Positions 9,301 through 17,227 of a DNA stretch of 64,000 nt are shown piece after piece. The notes beneath the pieces are model-generated. The model was not told the DNA's origin, searched no databases, and was given only the letters and a program-made list of their open reading frames with translations. A program made the translations under genes and the position numbers. Numbering within the stretch: the first letter of the stretch is position 1; each line of letters starts with the position of its first letter. The DNA comes from VAZQ01 sp963712565 (lineage in GTDB: Bacteria > Pseudomonadota > Alphaproteobacteria > Rhizobiales > Xanthobacteraceae): NCBI GenBank assembly GCA_963712565.1, contig CAVQIP010000059.1, forward strand, positions 1 to 64,000. Direction: 5' to 3'.

Positions 9301-9729
9301 CGCGGGTTGGTGCCGGATTCGCAAACCGAGAGCGAAATTGCGCGGCGGGTGCCGCCGTCCTATCGGATCATCATCACCAATGCGCAGACCGGCCGGGATG
9401 AGGTGCTGGTCGCGCCGAGCGGCAATAGCCGATTCACGTTCGATCCGACCGAAGCGCAACAGACGTATTCACAGCGGCTCAAGCGCCAGCATGAGTTCGC
9501 GGTGTCGCAGAAGGAGCTGGGCGTTGGTGAGGCTGGGCTGTTGCCGGGCGAGGCGGCGCGGCAGACTGAGACGCAGGCGCAAGCGCAACAGCGACGGATC
9601 TCCGAGCGTGGCGCGGGTGTGCGGCACCTCGGCCGCGGTTCCGCTCCGGCATCCCCGGCGGGCACTACCCCGGCGCCCGGAACCGCGGTTCCGCCCGTGG
9701 CTGGCCTGCAGCCTGATGAGGGCGAGTAA
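6386..9729 (+). CDS. large virion-like protein with internal SLT lytic transglycosylase domain (frameshifted)
   Basis: A strong Shine-Dalgarno (AGGAGG at 6375-6380) precedes ATG 6386. The protein of about 1,114 residues has a helical N-terminal part. A soluble lytic transglycosylase domain at ~345-450 has its catalytic Glu in IVQIESGGDP (~residue 368), followed by GRYKGMLQIS and YMLHQQGPGGYANH. A long C-terminal part of unknown fold follows. The frame breaks at ~8118 in an AG repeat (CAGAGAGAGG): the first frame runs on to 8266 as noise, while the second gives EVEAYAVAHEAAQALK and stays coding to 9729. Removing one AG restores one frame. The size and embedded SLT domain resemble internal virion (ejection) proteins of podoviruses, but no capsid or tail gene is visible. 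Confidence 0.7.
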
Positions 9730-9913
9730 CCGCCGCGCGCCGGCACGCGGAAACTTCGGCGAGCGTGGCATCGGTCGGCCGGTGCGAGCGGGGTGACGGT
9801 ATTGGAGCGCCGTTGAGCGAGAACGTTTTATGAATTGGAATTTAATTATCCTGAACGTGGCGTGAATCCAAAAAAGGCGGCAGCGGCTCTGAGCTCATAG
9901 AGGGTGCGCCGGC

Positions 9914-9997
9914 TCACGGCAGGAGCACCAGCACGATCGCCACGATCGCGCCCGCCAGCCAGGCTATGACCCAAATTTCGATCGTGTAGGAGCTCAC
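9914..9997 (-). CDS. tiny membrane peptide (doubtful)
   Basis: A 27-residue frame from GTG 9997, downstream of brnA on the same strand. It is almost entirely one hydrophobic helix (IEIWVIAWLAGAIVAIVLVL) after a short polar start. It could be a small membrane protein or a toxin-like peptide. No clear ribosome binding site is seen, so it may be chance. Confidence 0.3.
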   Translation of the reverse strand: MSSYTIEIWVIAWLAGAIVAIVLVLLP

Positions 9998-10015
9998 GAC
10001 ACCGGCCCGAGACTA

Positions 10016-10384
10016 TCACCCGACCTTCCGCAGCTTGGCGGCGCGCCGCAGCGTGTCGTTGATGCGGGTTTGCCAGCCGGGACCGGTTGCGCGGAAATGC
10101 TCGAGCACGTCGGCATCGATCCGCAGTTTGAGCGCTTGCTTAGGATTGTCGGACGGCGGCCGGCCACGCCGGATCAGCTTGTCGCCGTGGTAGAGGTCGG
10201 CGCGCTCGAAATATTCCTCGGTCAGCTCCGGCGCAGTGTCGGGATCCCACGAATTGCTCGCGCTTGGCCTGGGCATGGTCGCGCGCTTGGACGTTCGCGA
10301 AGGGTCGCGGCCAATCTCCATCTTGAGCCCGCGTTTAGTCTGGCTTTTGGAGCTGCGCGCGCCAGCGCTTTTTTTCTTTCGCAT
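10016..10384 (-). CDS. brnA: BrnA-family antitoxin
   Basis: A 122-residue antitoxin of the BrnT/BrnA type II system. The C-terminal BrnA signature is clear: KQALKLRIDADVLEHFR, then GPGWQTRINDTLRRA, the ribbon-helix-helix DNA-binding segment. The N-terminal ~60 residues are basic and probably disordered before the toxin-binding part. The start at ATG 10384 overlaps the end of brnT by 50 bases, so the two are cotranscribed with the toxin first, the usual order. BrnA normally neutralises BrnT and represses the shared promoter. Confidence 0.85.
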   Translation of the reverse strand: MRKKKSAGARSSKSQTKRGLKMEIGRDPSRTSKRATMPRPSASNSWDPDTAPELTEEYFERADLYHGDKLIRRGRPPSDNPKQALKLRIDADVLEHFRATGPGWQTRINDTLRRAAKLRKVG

Positions 10385-10616
10385 GACAGTACCTCATCGA
10401 GATTACGTGCCGCGCATCACCGCGCGGCGTCCAGATCAGCACCACCATGCGGCCGCGCAGATATCCCGCCGAGATGTAGCGGGGCTCGCCATAGTCGTGC
10501 CGATCGTCGAGGGCCATGGTGTAGTCGCCAGCAAACACCTCGGCGGCATCGGCGAAGTCGAGCCCCCGGCGTCTGATGGTGGCGGCTCGCTTGGCCGGAT
10601 CGTAGGTGATCTTCAC
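10335..10616 (-). CDS. brnT: BrnT-family toxin (ribonuclease)
   Basis: A 93-residue BrnT toxin, a RelE-like RNase that blocks translation. Family motifs are visible: YDPAKRAATIRRRGLDFADA at the N-terminus, DDRHDYGEPRYISAGYLRGR in the middle and HVISMRYCHAKEKKRW at the C-terminus, matching the D-P-x-K...RxxRHG and ISxRxAxxxE patterns. The start is GTG 10616. No Shine-Dalgarno precedes it, and a promoter-like element ends only eight bases upstream, so a leaderless or very short leader is possible. Confidence 0.85.
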   Translation of the reverse strand: MKITYDPAKRAATIRRRGLDFADAAEVFAGDYTMALDDRHDYGEPRYISAGYLRGRMVVLIWTPRGDARHVISMRYCHAKEKKRWRAQLQKPD

Positions 10617-10624
10617 CGGCTATT

Positions 10625-10653
10625 TATGTACCCCCAAAAAAGGGGGCATTCAA
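10625..10653 (-). promoter_or_regulatory. putative brnTA promoter with palindromic operator in the spacer
   Basis: Read on the - strand: TTGAAT (10653-10648), a 17-base spacer, then TACATA (10630-10625), followed by brnT. The spacer is almost entirely the palindrome of 10631-10646 (+ strand CCCCCAAAAAAGGGGG). A symmetric site between -35 and -10 suits autorepression by BrnA. The boxes match the consensus only partly. Confidence 0.4.
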
Positions 10654-10661
10654 GGGGGACA

Positions 10662-11540
10662 TCACCCGGCCTTCCGTAGCTTGGCGAGCGCGGCGCGAAC
10701 CTTGCTGCGTTGGCGCTGCTCACGTTCAAGAACGATGGCGAGCGGTTCGGGCAGTAGTTCATCGAGCCGGGCGCGAACGATGCCGACGATGATGCTCTGC
10801 CCGAGCGCTTCGGTTTCGACGGCGTCGTGGAATCGTACCGGGCGATAGCGGCGATCAGCTTTTTGAATGACCGGCAGATGGTGACGGCGCACCTGTTCGG
10901 CCGTGATCGCGAGGCGTTCCCACAGCAATTCCCCGCCGATGCGCTGTTCTAGAACGCGCCGGGTGTTGGCCTCGATCTCGCCGCCCTGCCAATCGAGGTC
11001 GCCAAGATAGAGAACGCGGTCGCCGGGATTGAGCTGTGGGGCTATTTCGGTGCGCAGGTGGCCACCGACTTGCCCATTCGTGGCCGAGATTGGCGCGAGA
11101 TATTGATAAGCGAGATTGTCCAGCACACCGGCCAGCGAGCGGGACTCGGTCAAGATCAGCGGTGGCCGTTCGCCGGCCCATCGATCGAGCCGCGTCTCCT
11201 CGACCTTGTCGAGAAGATGCGCGGCGACGGTCGCCCCATAACTCCAAATGCTGATGTGTCGCGTCTCGTCGACAATCCATTCCCACGGGATCAGTCCGCG
11301 CTCGCGCAGCCGGAATATCGCATCGATTACGTCTTGATCGGGACGTCTGCCGCCGCCGTCGAGCCGCCGCTGTTTGGCGACGACACCGACTGCCACAAGC
11401 TCGTAATAGATGAAGCGCGCCGAAGTCGGCAGCCCGTCGGGCACGCTCTCCCGCGCGCGCAAGAGCTCGAGACAATGCCGCTGTAGCCTCCCGCTTTTCG
11501 AGGCAGGCGCGGACAGTCCAGGATCTTCGATTTGCAACAT
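10662..11540 (-). CDS. orphan Spo11/topoisomerase VI subunit A-like protein (5Y-CAP + Toprim)
   Basis: A 292-residue protein. Residues ~35-55 contain PTSARFIYYELVAVG, matching the winged-helix (5Y-CAP) motif around the catalytic Tyr of topoisomerase VI A and Spo11 (xxRxIYY). A compact Toprim domain follows: LTESRSLAGVLDNL with the acidic Glu, NGQVGGHL, then YLGDLDWQGGEI, corresponding to the D-x-D..G..I motif. Topoisomerase VI A is usually ~360 residues with a B subunit; no B subunit is present here. The ATG at 11540 gives a 10-base gap from the upstream gene; an in-frame extension to 11654 overlaps that gene and is unlikely. DNA cleavage is inferred. Relatives could be the 'Mini-A' proteins or other Toprim nucleases. 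Confidence 0.65.
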   Translation of the reverse strand: MLQIEDPGLSAPASKSGRLQRHCLELLRARESVPDGLPTSARFIYYELVAVGVVAKQRRLDGGGRRPDQDVIDAIFRLRERGLIPWEWIVDETRHISIWSYGATVAAHLLDKVEETRLDRWAGERPPLILTESRSLAGVLDNLAYQYLAPISATNGQVGGHLRTEIAPQLNPGDRVLYLGDLDWQGGEIEANTRRVLEQRIGGELLWERLAITAEQVRRHHLPVIQKADRRYRPVRFHDAVETEALGQSIIVGIVRARLDELLPEPLAIVLEREQRQRSKVRAALAKLRKAG

Positions 11541-11550
11541 GCTGGCGGAA

Positions 11551-11802
11551 TTACATCGGCGGCCGGGGCTGCCCTTCGCGCTCGCGCCGCCGCTCGTCCT
11601 CGATGGCGTCGGCTTCCTGTTTGAGGGATTGGATTTCGCCGCGGGCACGCTCAATCAACGGCGTCACATGCGGCTGCAGCCGGCGCCCCAGCGCCGTTGC
11701 GATTGCGGAAGCTCGCGGGGCAGACTGCACGGCGACCACCACCACGAACACGCCGAGGATCAGCACGAACACGACTGCGAATTTGAGGATTTGAAATTCC
11801 AT
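11551..11802 (-). CDS. small membrane-anchored coiled-coil protein
   Basis: An 83-residue protein. Residues ~5-26 form one transmembrane helix (LKFAVVFVLILGVFVVVVAV); the rest is a charged, probably coiled-coil segment (ERARGEIQSLKQEADAIEDE) with an Arg/Pro tail. It starts at ATG 11802 and ends 10 bases before the Spo11-like gene, so the two are probably one operon. The layout resembles phage Rz-like or holin-associated proteins, but the resemblance is weak. Confidence 0.6.
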   Translation of the reverse strand: MEFQILKFAVVFVLILGVFVVVVAVQSAPRASAIATALGRRLQPHVTPLIERARGEIQSLKQEADAIEDERRREREGQPRPPM

Positions 11803-12087
11803 GACACAAGGGTCCTTTCCGCGCGCGCGTCGGCGCGGTGTCGACTCCTTGTGTGGTGATGGCCGGGCGCCTCAACACCCTGCAGCCGGGGGAGCGGATG
11901 ACCGTTGCGAGGCGGGGACGACGACGTTAGGTTGCCGCGCAAGTGGTCGGGATTTTAGGACACGCTCGATCCCGATCTGCGCCGGCCAGGGTTCCCGCCT
12001 TGGTCGGCGCCTGTGCGTATGCAATCACGCTGGCGTATGAGGGTCAAGCGCGCGAGAATAACGAGCGGTTGTGGGCAGAGGGAGTGC

Positions 12088-12240
12088 ATGGCCATGGTCG
12101 AGCATCCCACCGAAAATCAGACGCCACCGCCCGCTTGGGTGTCGAAGGTCGCCGCTTGGGAGCCTGATGCGACGACGCTGCTCGGCGTGCCTGCCGATCA
12201 GCTTCCGGTGAGCTCTCACGCCGGGCCCTGTTTCATGTGA
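12088..12240 (+). CDS. small unknown protein
   Basis: A 50-residue frame from ATG 12088, with a purine-rich GAGGGAG 5-10 bases upstream. The sequence (TPPPAWVSKVAAWEPDATTL, LGVPADQLPVSSHAG) looks protein-like and has no membrane segment. It stands alone between the - strand cassette and the secreted protein at 12650. No family recognised. Confidence 0.4.
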   Translation: MAMVEHPTENQTPPPAWVSKVAAWEPDATTLLGVPADQLPVSSHAGPCFM

Positions 12241-12649
12241 AGCTCCCCAGAGCGCTCCCCGGCTGGGGTCGCAATCGGCGCCATGAGAAGGAAATGCCGC
12301 TGCCACGGTAACTTCTCGCCAATCTCGGGGGAGCTACCTGCATCCGGGCAAGGTGCTGTAACCAGTGGAAAGCCGTGCCGCCAATGTGTGGCTTGTCTTG
12401 AATGCGGAATCTCGATTGTTGTTGTTCTGCCACGATTGAATCTCCTGGTTGTGCAGTGCGTTGCCGTTGCGAGTGAGCAGGCGAATGACACCCGTCGTCG
12501 CTGTGAGACTTGGGCGGTAGCCGTCGTGCTTGCGGGCGTGCTGAGCCATCGGGCTTGCGTGCCACAGGTGGCGAGCTGTGAAGGACGTCACAGTAATCGA
12601 TGTGCTCCTGGGCTATTCTACGGTCACTTCTATTCAAAGGAGTGTTGCG
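12241..12649. other. gene-free stretch at the element's right side
   Basis: No convincing gene. GC content is somewhat lower than in the neighbours. A 14-base sequence GGCAAGGTGCTGTA at 12347-12360 recurs at 13543-13556 in direct orientation, so the two copies bracket the secreted-protein gene at 12650-13300. The last bases carry that gene's ribosome binding site. Confidence 0.45.
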
Positions 12650-13300
12650 ATGAAGCGTTTTGCGATTCTGGGCTTTATCATTGGCTTGCTGACTGTGCCG
12701 ACCCGAGCGCAGGAGCCCTTTCCTGAGGGCTATGGGCTCGACGTAGTGACGCCGCAGGTGGCAGATTGCGCTCTCGACCTGATCAAGTTTAAGGCCGCAG
12801 TGGTAATGGGCATTGACCTGCTCGAGGTCACAGAGGAGACACGTCAAATCTGGCGCAGTTATCTGGCCATCAATTTGACGAAGCTCGCCCCAGCCGACCA
12901 ACACGAGTACGGCCCCCTCGCGTGTCCGACGCTTAACAATTTGACGCAAGCGTCTCCGGTCGTGCGCGAAAGCTATCGGCAAACTTGGACGGCTTCGCTG
13001 CCGCCAGTCCTTCAGTTCCTCGAGCCAGTGATGCGTGCTGCTACGGACTTGCGTGCTTTTAAACAGCAAGTGCGTGCCTACGAGCAAATGCGTGCTCAGA
13101 AATTGCGTGACGCTCAGGAATTGCAATTGCGTGTTGCTGAGCAATTGCGCGCTGCTCGGCAAGCTGCCGAGCAATTGCGCGCCGCTCGACAAAATGCCGC
13201 TCCGAGCGGCCCAACATCGGACCCTGAGGCTAACGCCATGATAGAGCTTCAGCGCCGGTACAACATCGGGGCAACGTTGCTCCAATGGTGGCGGCGCTGA
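12650..13300 (+). CDS. secreted protein with C-terminal repetitive coiled coil
   Basis: The start at ATG 12650 follows AAAGGAG at 12637-12643; a longer in-frame start at 12578 lacks this. The first ~19 residues are a signal peptide (RFAILGFIIGLLTVP, cleavage probably after TRA). A middle domain of unknown type follows, with three cysteines in all. Residues ~130-180 are a Gln/Arg/Ala/Leu coiled coil built of imperfect repeats (EQLRAARQAAEQLRAARQ) that are also visible in the DNA as recurring GAGCAATTGCG and TGCGTGCT units. The product probably acts in the periplasm. Codon use is less GC-rich than in the neighbours, suggesting transfer. Confidence 0.6.
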   Translation: MKRFAILGFIIGLLTVPTRAQEPFPEGYGLDVVTPQVADCALDLIKFKAAVVMGIDLLEVTEETRQIWRSYLAINLTKLAPADQHEYGPLACPTLNNLTQASPVVRESYRQTWTASLPPVLQFLEPVMRAATDLRAFKQQVRAYEQMRAQKLRDAQELQLRVAEQLRAARQAAEQLRAARQNAAPSGPTSDPEANAMIELQRRYNIGATLLQWWRR

Positions 13301-13590
13301 AGTTGGCTCTTCAACACAGCGTCATAGGCTTCAATCATACTCGTCCGAAATTTTGTCTGCGCGTCTGCGCGCGTTGAGGTGCAATCGATGCATATGAGTG
13401 CCATCCAGACGAAGATTAAACTGCCGCCATTCACAATCCAGTCGGACAGGCGTTCATAACCGCCCTTCATTGCTTCGCTGATGGGCTGCTTGAGCAAATC
13501 GCTCCCATATCTCCCGTCTTCTGGGGAAGCAAATAAAACACCGGCAAGGTGCTGTAGCGCCGCTCGTCAGACGCGGGCCGAGCGGACCGC

Positions 13591-14355
13591 CTAAAACAGC
13601 GAGGACTGCCGCTCGTCCGTCTTCGGCTTTTTGCCGCGTTTGACGCGCGCGCGCGCATCCGATCCCTGCGCCGCCGGCGCCGCCGGCTCGTCCACGAGCG
13701 GCTCGATCAAGCCGGGCCCGTCGTTTTCCGTGCGATTCACCGCGGGCGAGATCTCGTAGGCTTCGAGCACGCCTTCGGGGGCGGGAACGAATAGCGCCGC
13801 GGCGGTCGTGGCGTCGACCTTGCTGCAATCGAGCCACAGATCGAAGGCGTCCGGCGGCACGATCACCGGCATGCGCCCGTGCAGGCGGGCGAGCTCGCGG
13901 TTGGCGGCCGTGGTGATGATGGTGGCCGTTTCCATCTCCTCGCCGTTCGGGCCCATCCAGGTTTCCCAAAGCCCGGCGAAGGCGATCGGCGCTCGATCCC
14001 GCGGGCGCACGCAATAAGGACGTTTGCGGCCGCCCTGATCCGCCCAGTCGTAAAAGCCGTCGGCGGGAACGAGGCAGCGGCGCCGGCGCATGGCGTTGCG
14101 GAACGCCGGCTTCTGGTTGACCGATTCGGCGCGCGCATTGACCAGCAAGCTGAACTTTCGCGGGTCCTTGACCCAGGGCGGGATCAAGCCCCAGCGCACC
14201 AGCGCGAATTGCCGCTGTCCGTCCACGCGGCGAACGATCGGAATCGGCTGCGTCGGCGCCACGTTGTAGCGCGGCGGAAAGTTCGGCTGCTCGGGGTAGC
14301 CGAACAGGCGCCGGATCGCTTCCGGCGAGGACAGGACCATGTAGCGTCCGCACAT
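13591..14355 (-). CDS. yedK: SOS response-associated peptidase (HMCES/YedK family)
   Basis: A 254-residue member of the SRAP family, which covalently traps abasic sites in single-stranded DNA. Family residues are present: the catalytic Cys2 directly after Met (MCGRYMVLSS), YNVAPTQPIPIV with the conserved Asn, LIPPWVKDPRK, NARAESVNQKPAFRNAMRRR with the conserved Glu, CLVPADGFYDW, and LHGRMPVIVPPDAFDLWLD with the conserved His. The C-terminal ~35 residues are basic and low-complexity. It is divergent from the Nudix gene next to it. Confidence is high because every diagnostic block is intact. Confidence 0.93.
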   Translation of the reverse strand: MCGRYMVLSSPEAIRRLFGYPEQPNFPPRYNVAPTQPIPIVRRVDGQRQFALVRWGLIPPWVKDPRKFSLLVNARAESVNQKPAFRNAMRRRRCLVPADGFYDWADQGGRKRPYCVRPRDRAPIAFAGLWETWMGPNGEEMETATIITTAANRELARLHGRMPVIVPPDAFDLWLDCSKVDATTAAALFVPAPEGVLEAYEISPAVNRTENDGPGLIEPLVDEPAAPAAQGSDARARVKRGKKPKTDERQSSLF

Positions 14356-14464
14356 GGGGGCACTTGTCTCGCTTCTGGGGCTGCACTAACCATACCGCAC
14401 AAGACTGGCGGCAGACGACCTCACTCGTCGTGCTCTCATATAGGGCTGCTGGAGCGTTACCGCC

Positions 14465-14908
14465 GTGTCGGACGCAAGATCCTATCCCCGGCGTCCCTAT
14501 CTCGCGGTCAGCGCCGCCATCGTGCGGGACGGCAAGATCCTCGTGGTGCGTCGGGCGCGCGCGCCAGCCCATGGCCTGTTCAGCTTGCCCGGAGGCGTGG
14601 TCGAGGCCGGCGAGACCCTGGCGGAAGCCGTGGCACGCGAGGTGCGCGAGGAAACCGGCATGGCGATCGAGCCGGTGGCGTTCGCCGGCTTTCGCGAAGC
14701 TATCGTGCGCGATGCGCAAGGCCGCGTGGAACGGCATTTCGTCATCCTGTGCTTTGCGGCCCGCTGGTGCTCGGGCGAGCCGGTGTTGAACGATGAGCTC
14801 AGCGAGGCTCGCTGGCTCGACCCGGCCGAGCTCGCGGACCTGCCGACGACCCCCGGCTTGGCCGAGATCGTGGCGGCGGCATTCGATCGCGTTGATCAGA
14901 CGCAGTGA
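14465..14908 (+). CDS. Nudix hydrolase
   Basis: A 147-residue single-domain Nudix protein starting at GTG 14465. The Nudix box is complete: GGVVEAGETLAEAVAREV continuing into REETG, the Mg-binding GX5EX7REUXEEXGU pattern. It would hydrolyse a nucleoside diphosphate linked to another moiety; the substrate cannot be read from sequence. ADP-ribose or oxidised nucleotide cleaning is typical for such short proteins. The neighbouring SRAP gene suggests a loose nucleotide and DNA maintenance context. Confidence 0.88.
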   Translation: MSDARSYPRRPYLAVSAAIVRDGKILVVRRARAPAHGLFSLPGGVVEAGETLAEAVAREVREETGMAIEPVAFAGFREAIVRDAQGRVERHFVILCFAARWCSGEPVLNDELSEARWLDPAELADLPTTPGLAEIVAAAFDRVDQTQ

Positions 14909-15029
14909 CGGCGGATGTCCTCGCCGAGGGCACACCTCGTGTGCCTTTTTTCGGTCGCGTTAGGCCGCGACAATGCCTCGATATCGCAATCGGCCGCAGC
15001 GGATTCATGTCGGCGCAGATACTCCACCC

Positions 15030-15419
15030 ATGTTGCGACGCTTCTTGATAACGGTTTCGATGCTGGCTTCGATCGCGCTTGCGGCGGCGCACGCGCCCGC
15101 GCGCGCCGAAGTCGCGGCCGCGCCGTTCGACGGCAGCCTGCAGCGCCTGGCCGAGATCCTCGGCGCGCTGCATTACTTGCGCAACATCTGCGGTGCCAAC
15201 GAGGGCCTGAAGTGGCGCAACGAGATGCAGGCCATCATCGATGCCGAGGCGCCGGGCGGCGAGCGGCGAGCGCGCATCATCGCCAGCTTCAATCGCGGCT
15301 ATCGCGGCTTCCAGCAGACCTACCGCAGCTGCACGCCGGCGGCCGATCTGGTCATTCGCCGCTACCTGGAGGAGGGCTCGAAGATCGCCCGCGAGATGAC
15401 GGCGCGCTACGCCAACTGA
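15030..15419 (+). CDS. TIGR02301 family secreted protein
   Basis: A 129-residue protein with an N-terminal signal peptide (RFLITVSMLASIALAAAHAP, cleavage likely after ARA). The mature part matches the alphaproteobacterial TIGR02301 family: LAEILGALHYLRNICG, WRNEMQAIIDAE, and an FNRGYRGFQQTYRSC segment. The two conserved cysteines probably form a disulfide in the periplasm. The ATG at 15030 is chosen because it places the signal peptide at the N-terminus; the open frame extends further upstream. Function of the family is unknown. Confidence 0.85.
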   Translation: MLRRFLITVSMLASIALAAAHAPARAEVAAAPFDGSLQRLAEILGALHYLRNICGANEGLKWRNEMQAIIDAEAPGGERRARIIASFNRGYRGFQQTYRSCTPAADLVIRRYLEEGSKIAREMTARYAN

Positions 15420-15447
15420 TCGCGGCGGTCCCGCCCCCGCGAACAGG

Positions 15448-16755
15448 TCAAAGCGCGTTCAGCGCGCGCCGTGCCATCAGGCCGATGAAGCCCTGCTCGG
15501 AAATCTCGCGCCGCGCCGTCTGCGCCTGCTTGTCGGTGCGCGGATATTCCACAACGAAAACCGGCTTACCTTCGGCGGCAAGCATCTTCAGCCGCTTGAC
15601 GCTTTCGTGGATGCTCGCGGCGCGGTTGCGCTTGCCATCCAACTCTTCGCCGTAGAACAGGTCTTCGCGCGCGAACCCGTCGATCGCGTGCCGGAACCTG
15701 GTGTCGGAAAGAAGCTGGTCGCCGTTCTGCGAGATGACCAAGAAGTCGGAGCGCTGCGACTTCGCTCTCGCCGCGATCCGGGACACGAACTCGACCATGT
15801 CGTCGCGATGGCCCATGTCCTCGAACTCGTCGACCTTGTCGAGGTAGACGCCGTCGAAGCCGGCCGCGAGAATCCGATCGGTATAGGTCAAGATGATGTC
15901 CTGCCACGCGGAATCCCAGAAGCGCACGCCGTAGTTTCCGCGCCATTTGGGATTTTCAGCGCCGAGCCAGGACGCAGAACGCTGCGACCAATACCACCGG
16001 TAATCCTCGGCTTCGCCGATGCTCATATAGGCCAGGACGATTCGCCGGGAGCCATCGGGCTTTTGCTTCATGCGCTCGACCTGGGCGTTCGAGAACGGCC
16101 CGTCAGCGCCGCTGTGGTCGATCACTACGAGGTCGTGCGGGGAATTGGCGATCTCGGCCGGATCGATATTTTGAAGCTGGTACCGCCAGCTCTTGACCTG
16201 CGGCAGCCGCAGCGAGGGGAATGCGGGGGGCGCGTCGGTGCGCGGCACCGCCGCAGTCGGCGGGATCGAAGCCGTCACCTCCGCCGGGCGCGCAAAGGTC
16301 TCGGTCTTGACCCGGCGTGGATAGTTCGATGGCGGCGCCCGGTCGAACCAGGATTCCGTGGTATGCGCTTCCCAACCGCGCGCCGAACGCTGTGGCGGCA
16401 CGGCACGGCGATAGATCGTGGTTTCAGCGCGATCGGAGGAGGACGCCGCCTGGTCACGCTCGGGCTGCGGTGAAGGCGCTGGATGCCAGCCGTCGCGCCA
16501 CAGGACGATCGCGATCGCGACCGCCACCCCCGCCACCGCGCCGGCAAAAAGCTTGAGCGCGAAAATGCCGGCGGGGCGCAACCCCTGCCCTTGTGCTCGG
16601 CGCACCGGCGCCTGCAGCGGAGTTGCCGGCCGATACCTTTGCGCCGGCGGCCGCGGCGCCCGCGCAGGCGGCTGGCGCAACACCGTTGCAGGCCGGTGCA
16701 AGGCCGTTGCAGCGGCTTTCCCGGCGCTCATCGCAACGGGTTGAACGGCCACCAT
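15448..16755 (-). CDS. GH114-type (endo-alpha-1,4-polygalactosaminidase-like) membrane-anchored protein
   Basis: A 435-residue protein. Residues ~1-60 are basic and proline-rich, ~63-86 form a single membrane helix (IFALKLFAGAVAGVAVAIAI), and ~90-170 is a linker. The C-terminal ~250 residues are a TIM-barrel of the GH114/TM1410 type with the acidic motifs VVIDHSGADGP, VLAYMSIGEAEDYRWYW and GFDGVYLDKVDEFE. ATG 16755 is preferred to an in-frame TTG 18 bases upstream. It probably cleaves an envelope or exopolymer polysaccharide on the outer face of the inner membrane. The substrate is inferred from the family name only. Confidence 0.8.
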   Translation of the reverse strand: MVAVQPVAMSAGKAAATALHRPATVLRQPPARAPRPPAQRYRPATPLQAPVRRAQGQGLRPAGIFALKLFAGAVAGVAVAIAIVLWRDGWHPAPSPQPERDQAASSSDRAETTIYRRAVPPQRSARGWEAHTTESWFDRAPPSNYPRRVKTETFARPAEVTASIPPTAAVPRTDAPPAFPSLRLPQVKSWRYQLQNIDPAEIANSPHDLVVIDHSGADGPFSNAQVERMKQKPDGSRRIVLAYMSIGEAEDYRWYWSQRSASWLGAENPKWRGNYGVRFWDSAWQDIILTYTDRILAAGFDGVYLDKVDEFEDMGHRDDMVEFVSRIAARAKSQRSDFLVISQNGDQLLSDTRFRHAIDGFAREDLFYGEELDGKRNRAASIHESVKRLKMLAAEGKPVFVVEYPRTDKQAQTARREISEQGFIGLMARRALNAL

Positions 16756-17227
16756 TGAGAACGCCCCCTGCAAGCCCAGCCGCTTCTCCCGGCGGCGCGA
16801 GCGTCCCGCTGCGTGACCCGGACACCTTCCATCCCCTCGGACTGAGCGGAAAATCCGCCCGCAGGTGCCAAGTCGAATGAAGCGAGAATGGTCCCCGATT
16901 GATAGGACCTTAGTTTATTGAAAAATAAGGGCAAATCTGGGCATCGGGGCGTCGAATTCTGGGCTGGCTGCGGGGCTGCGCCACGCCGAGGATCCGCCGC
17001 ACCGTCAGCGCCGGGTAGCGCCCTCGCGCGAAACGGTTGCCCCGCCAGATCCAAACCCGGGGCTCCGGTCGCCCCTGCCACGCACCGGTAGAGCCGTCCC
17101 TCGCTCGAAACGCCCTGGCGCCGGCCGCGCATTAACCGTTCCTAGAGGTGCGCCCTAGGCGGCCGCGCGCCGCATGCTAACGTCCGTTCGCGCCGCCATG
17201 GCCGCGAGGATCCGGCCCCGAGTCGAC
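16756..17227. other. gene-free stretch
   Basis: Between the GH114-like gene and the small protein at 17228 no convincing gene, RNA or repeat was found. The open frames here are arginine/proline/alanine-rich and look like shadows. A short AT-rich patch at about 16910-16930 may hold the promoter of the GH114-like gene, but no clear boxes were identified. Confidence 0.5.

Noticed and set aside
11551..11802. Holin or Rz lysis protein call
   Set aside because: One helix plus coiled coil fits, but no endolysin or Rz1 partner is adjacent, and it is closely tied to the Spo11-like gene instead.
13249..13497. An 82-codon - strand frame with a possible membrane helix
   Set aside because: It needs a TTG start, overlaps the end of the secreted-protein gene and has no family. 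It cannot be supported.
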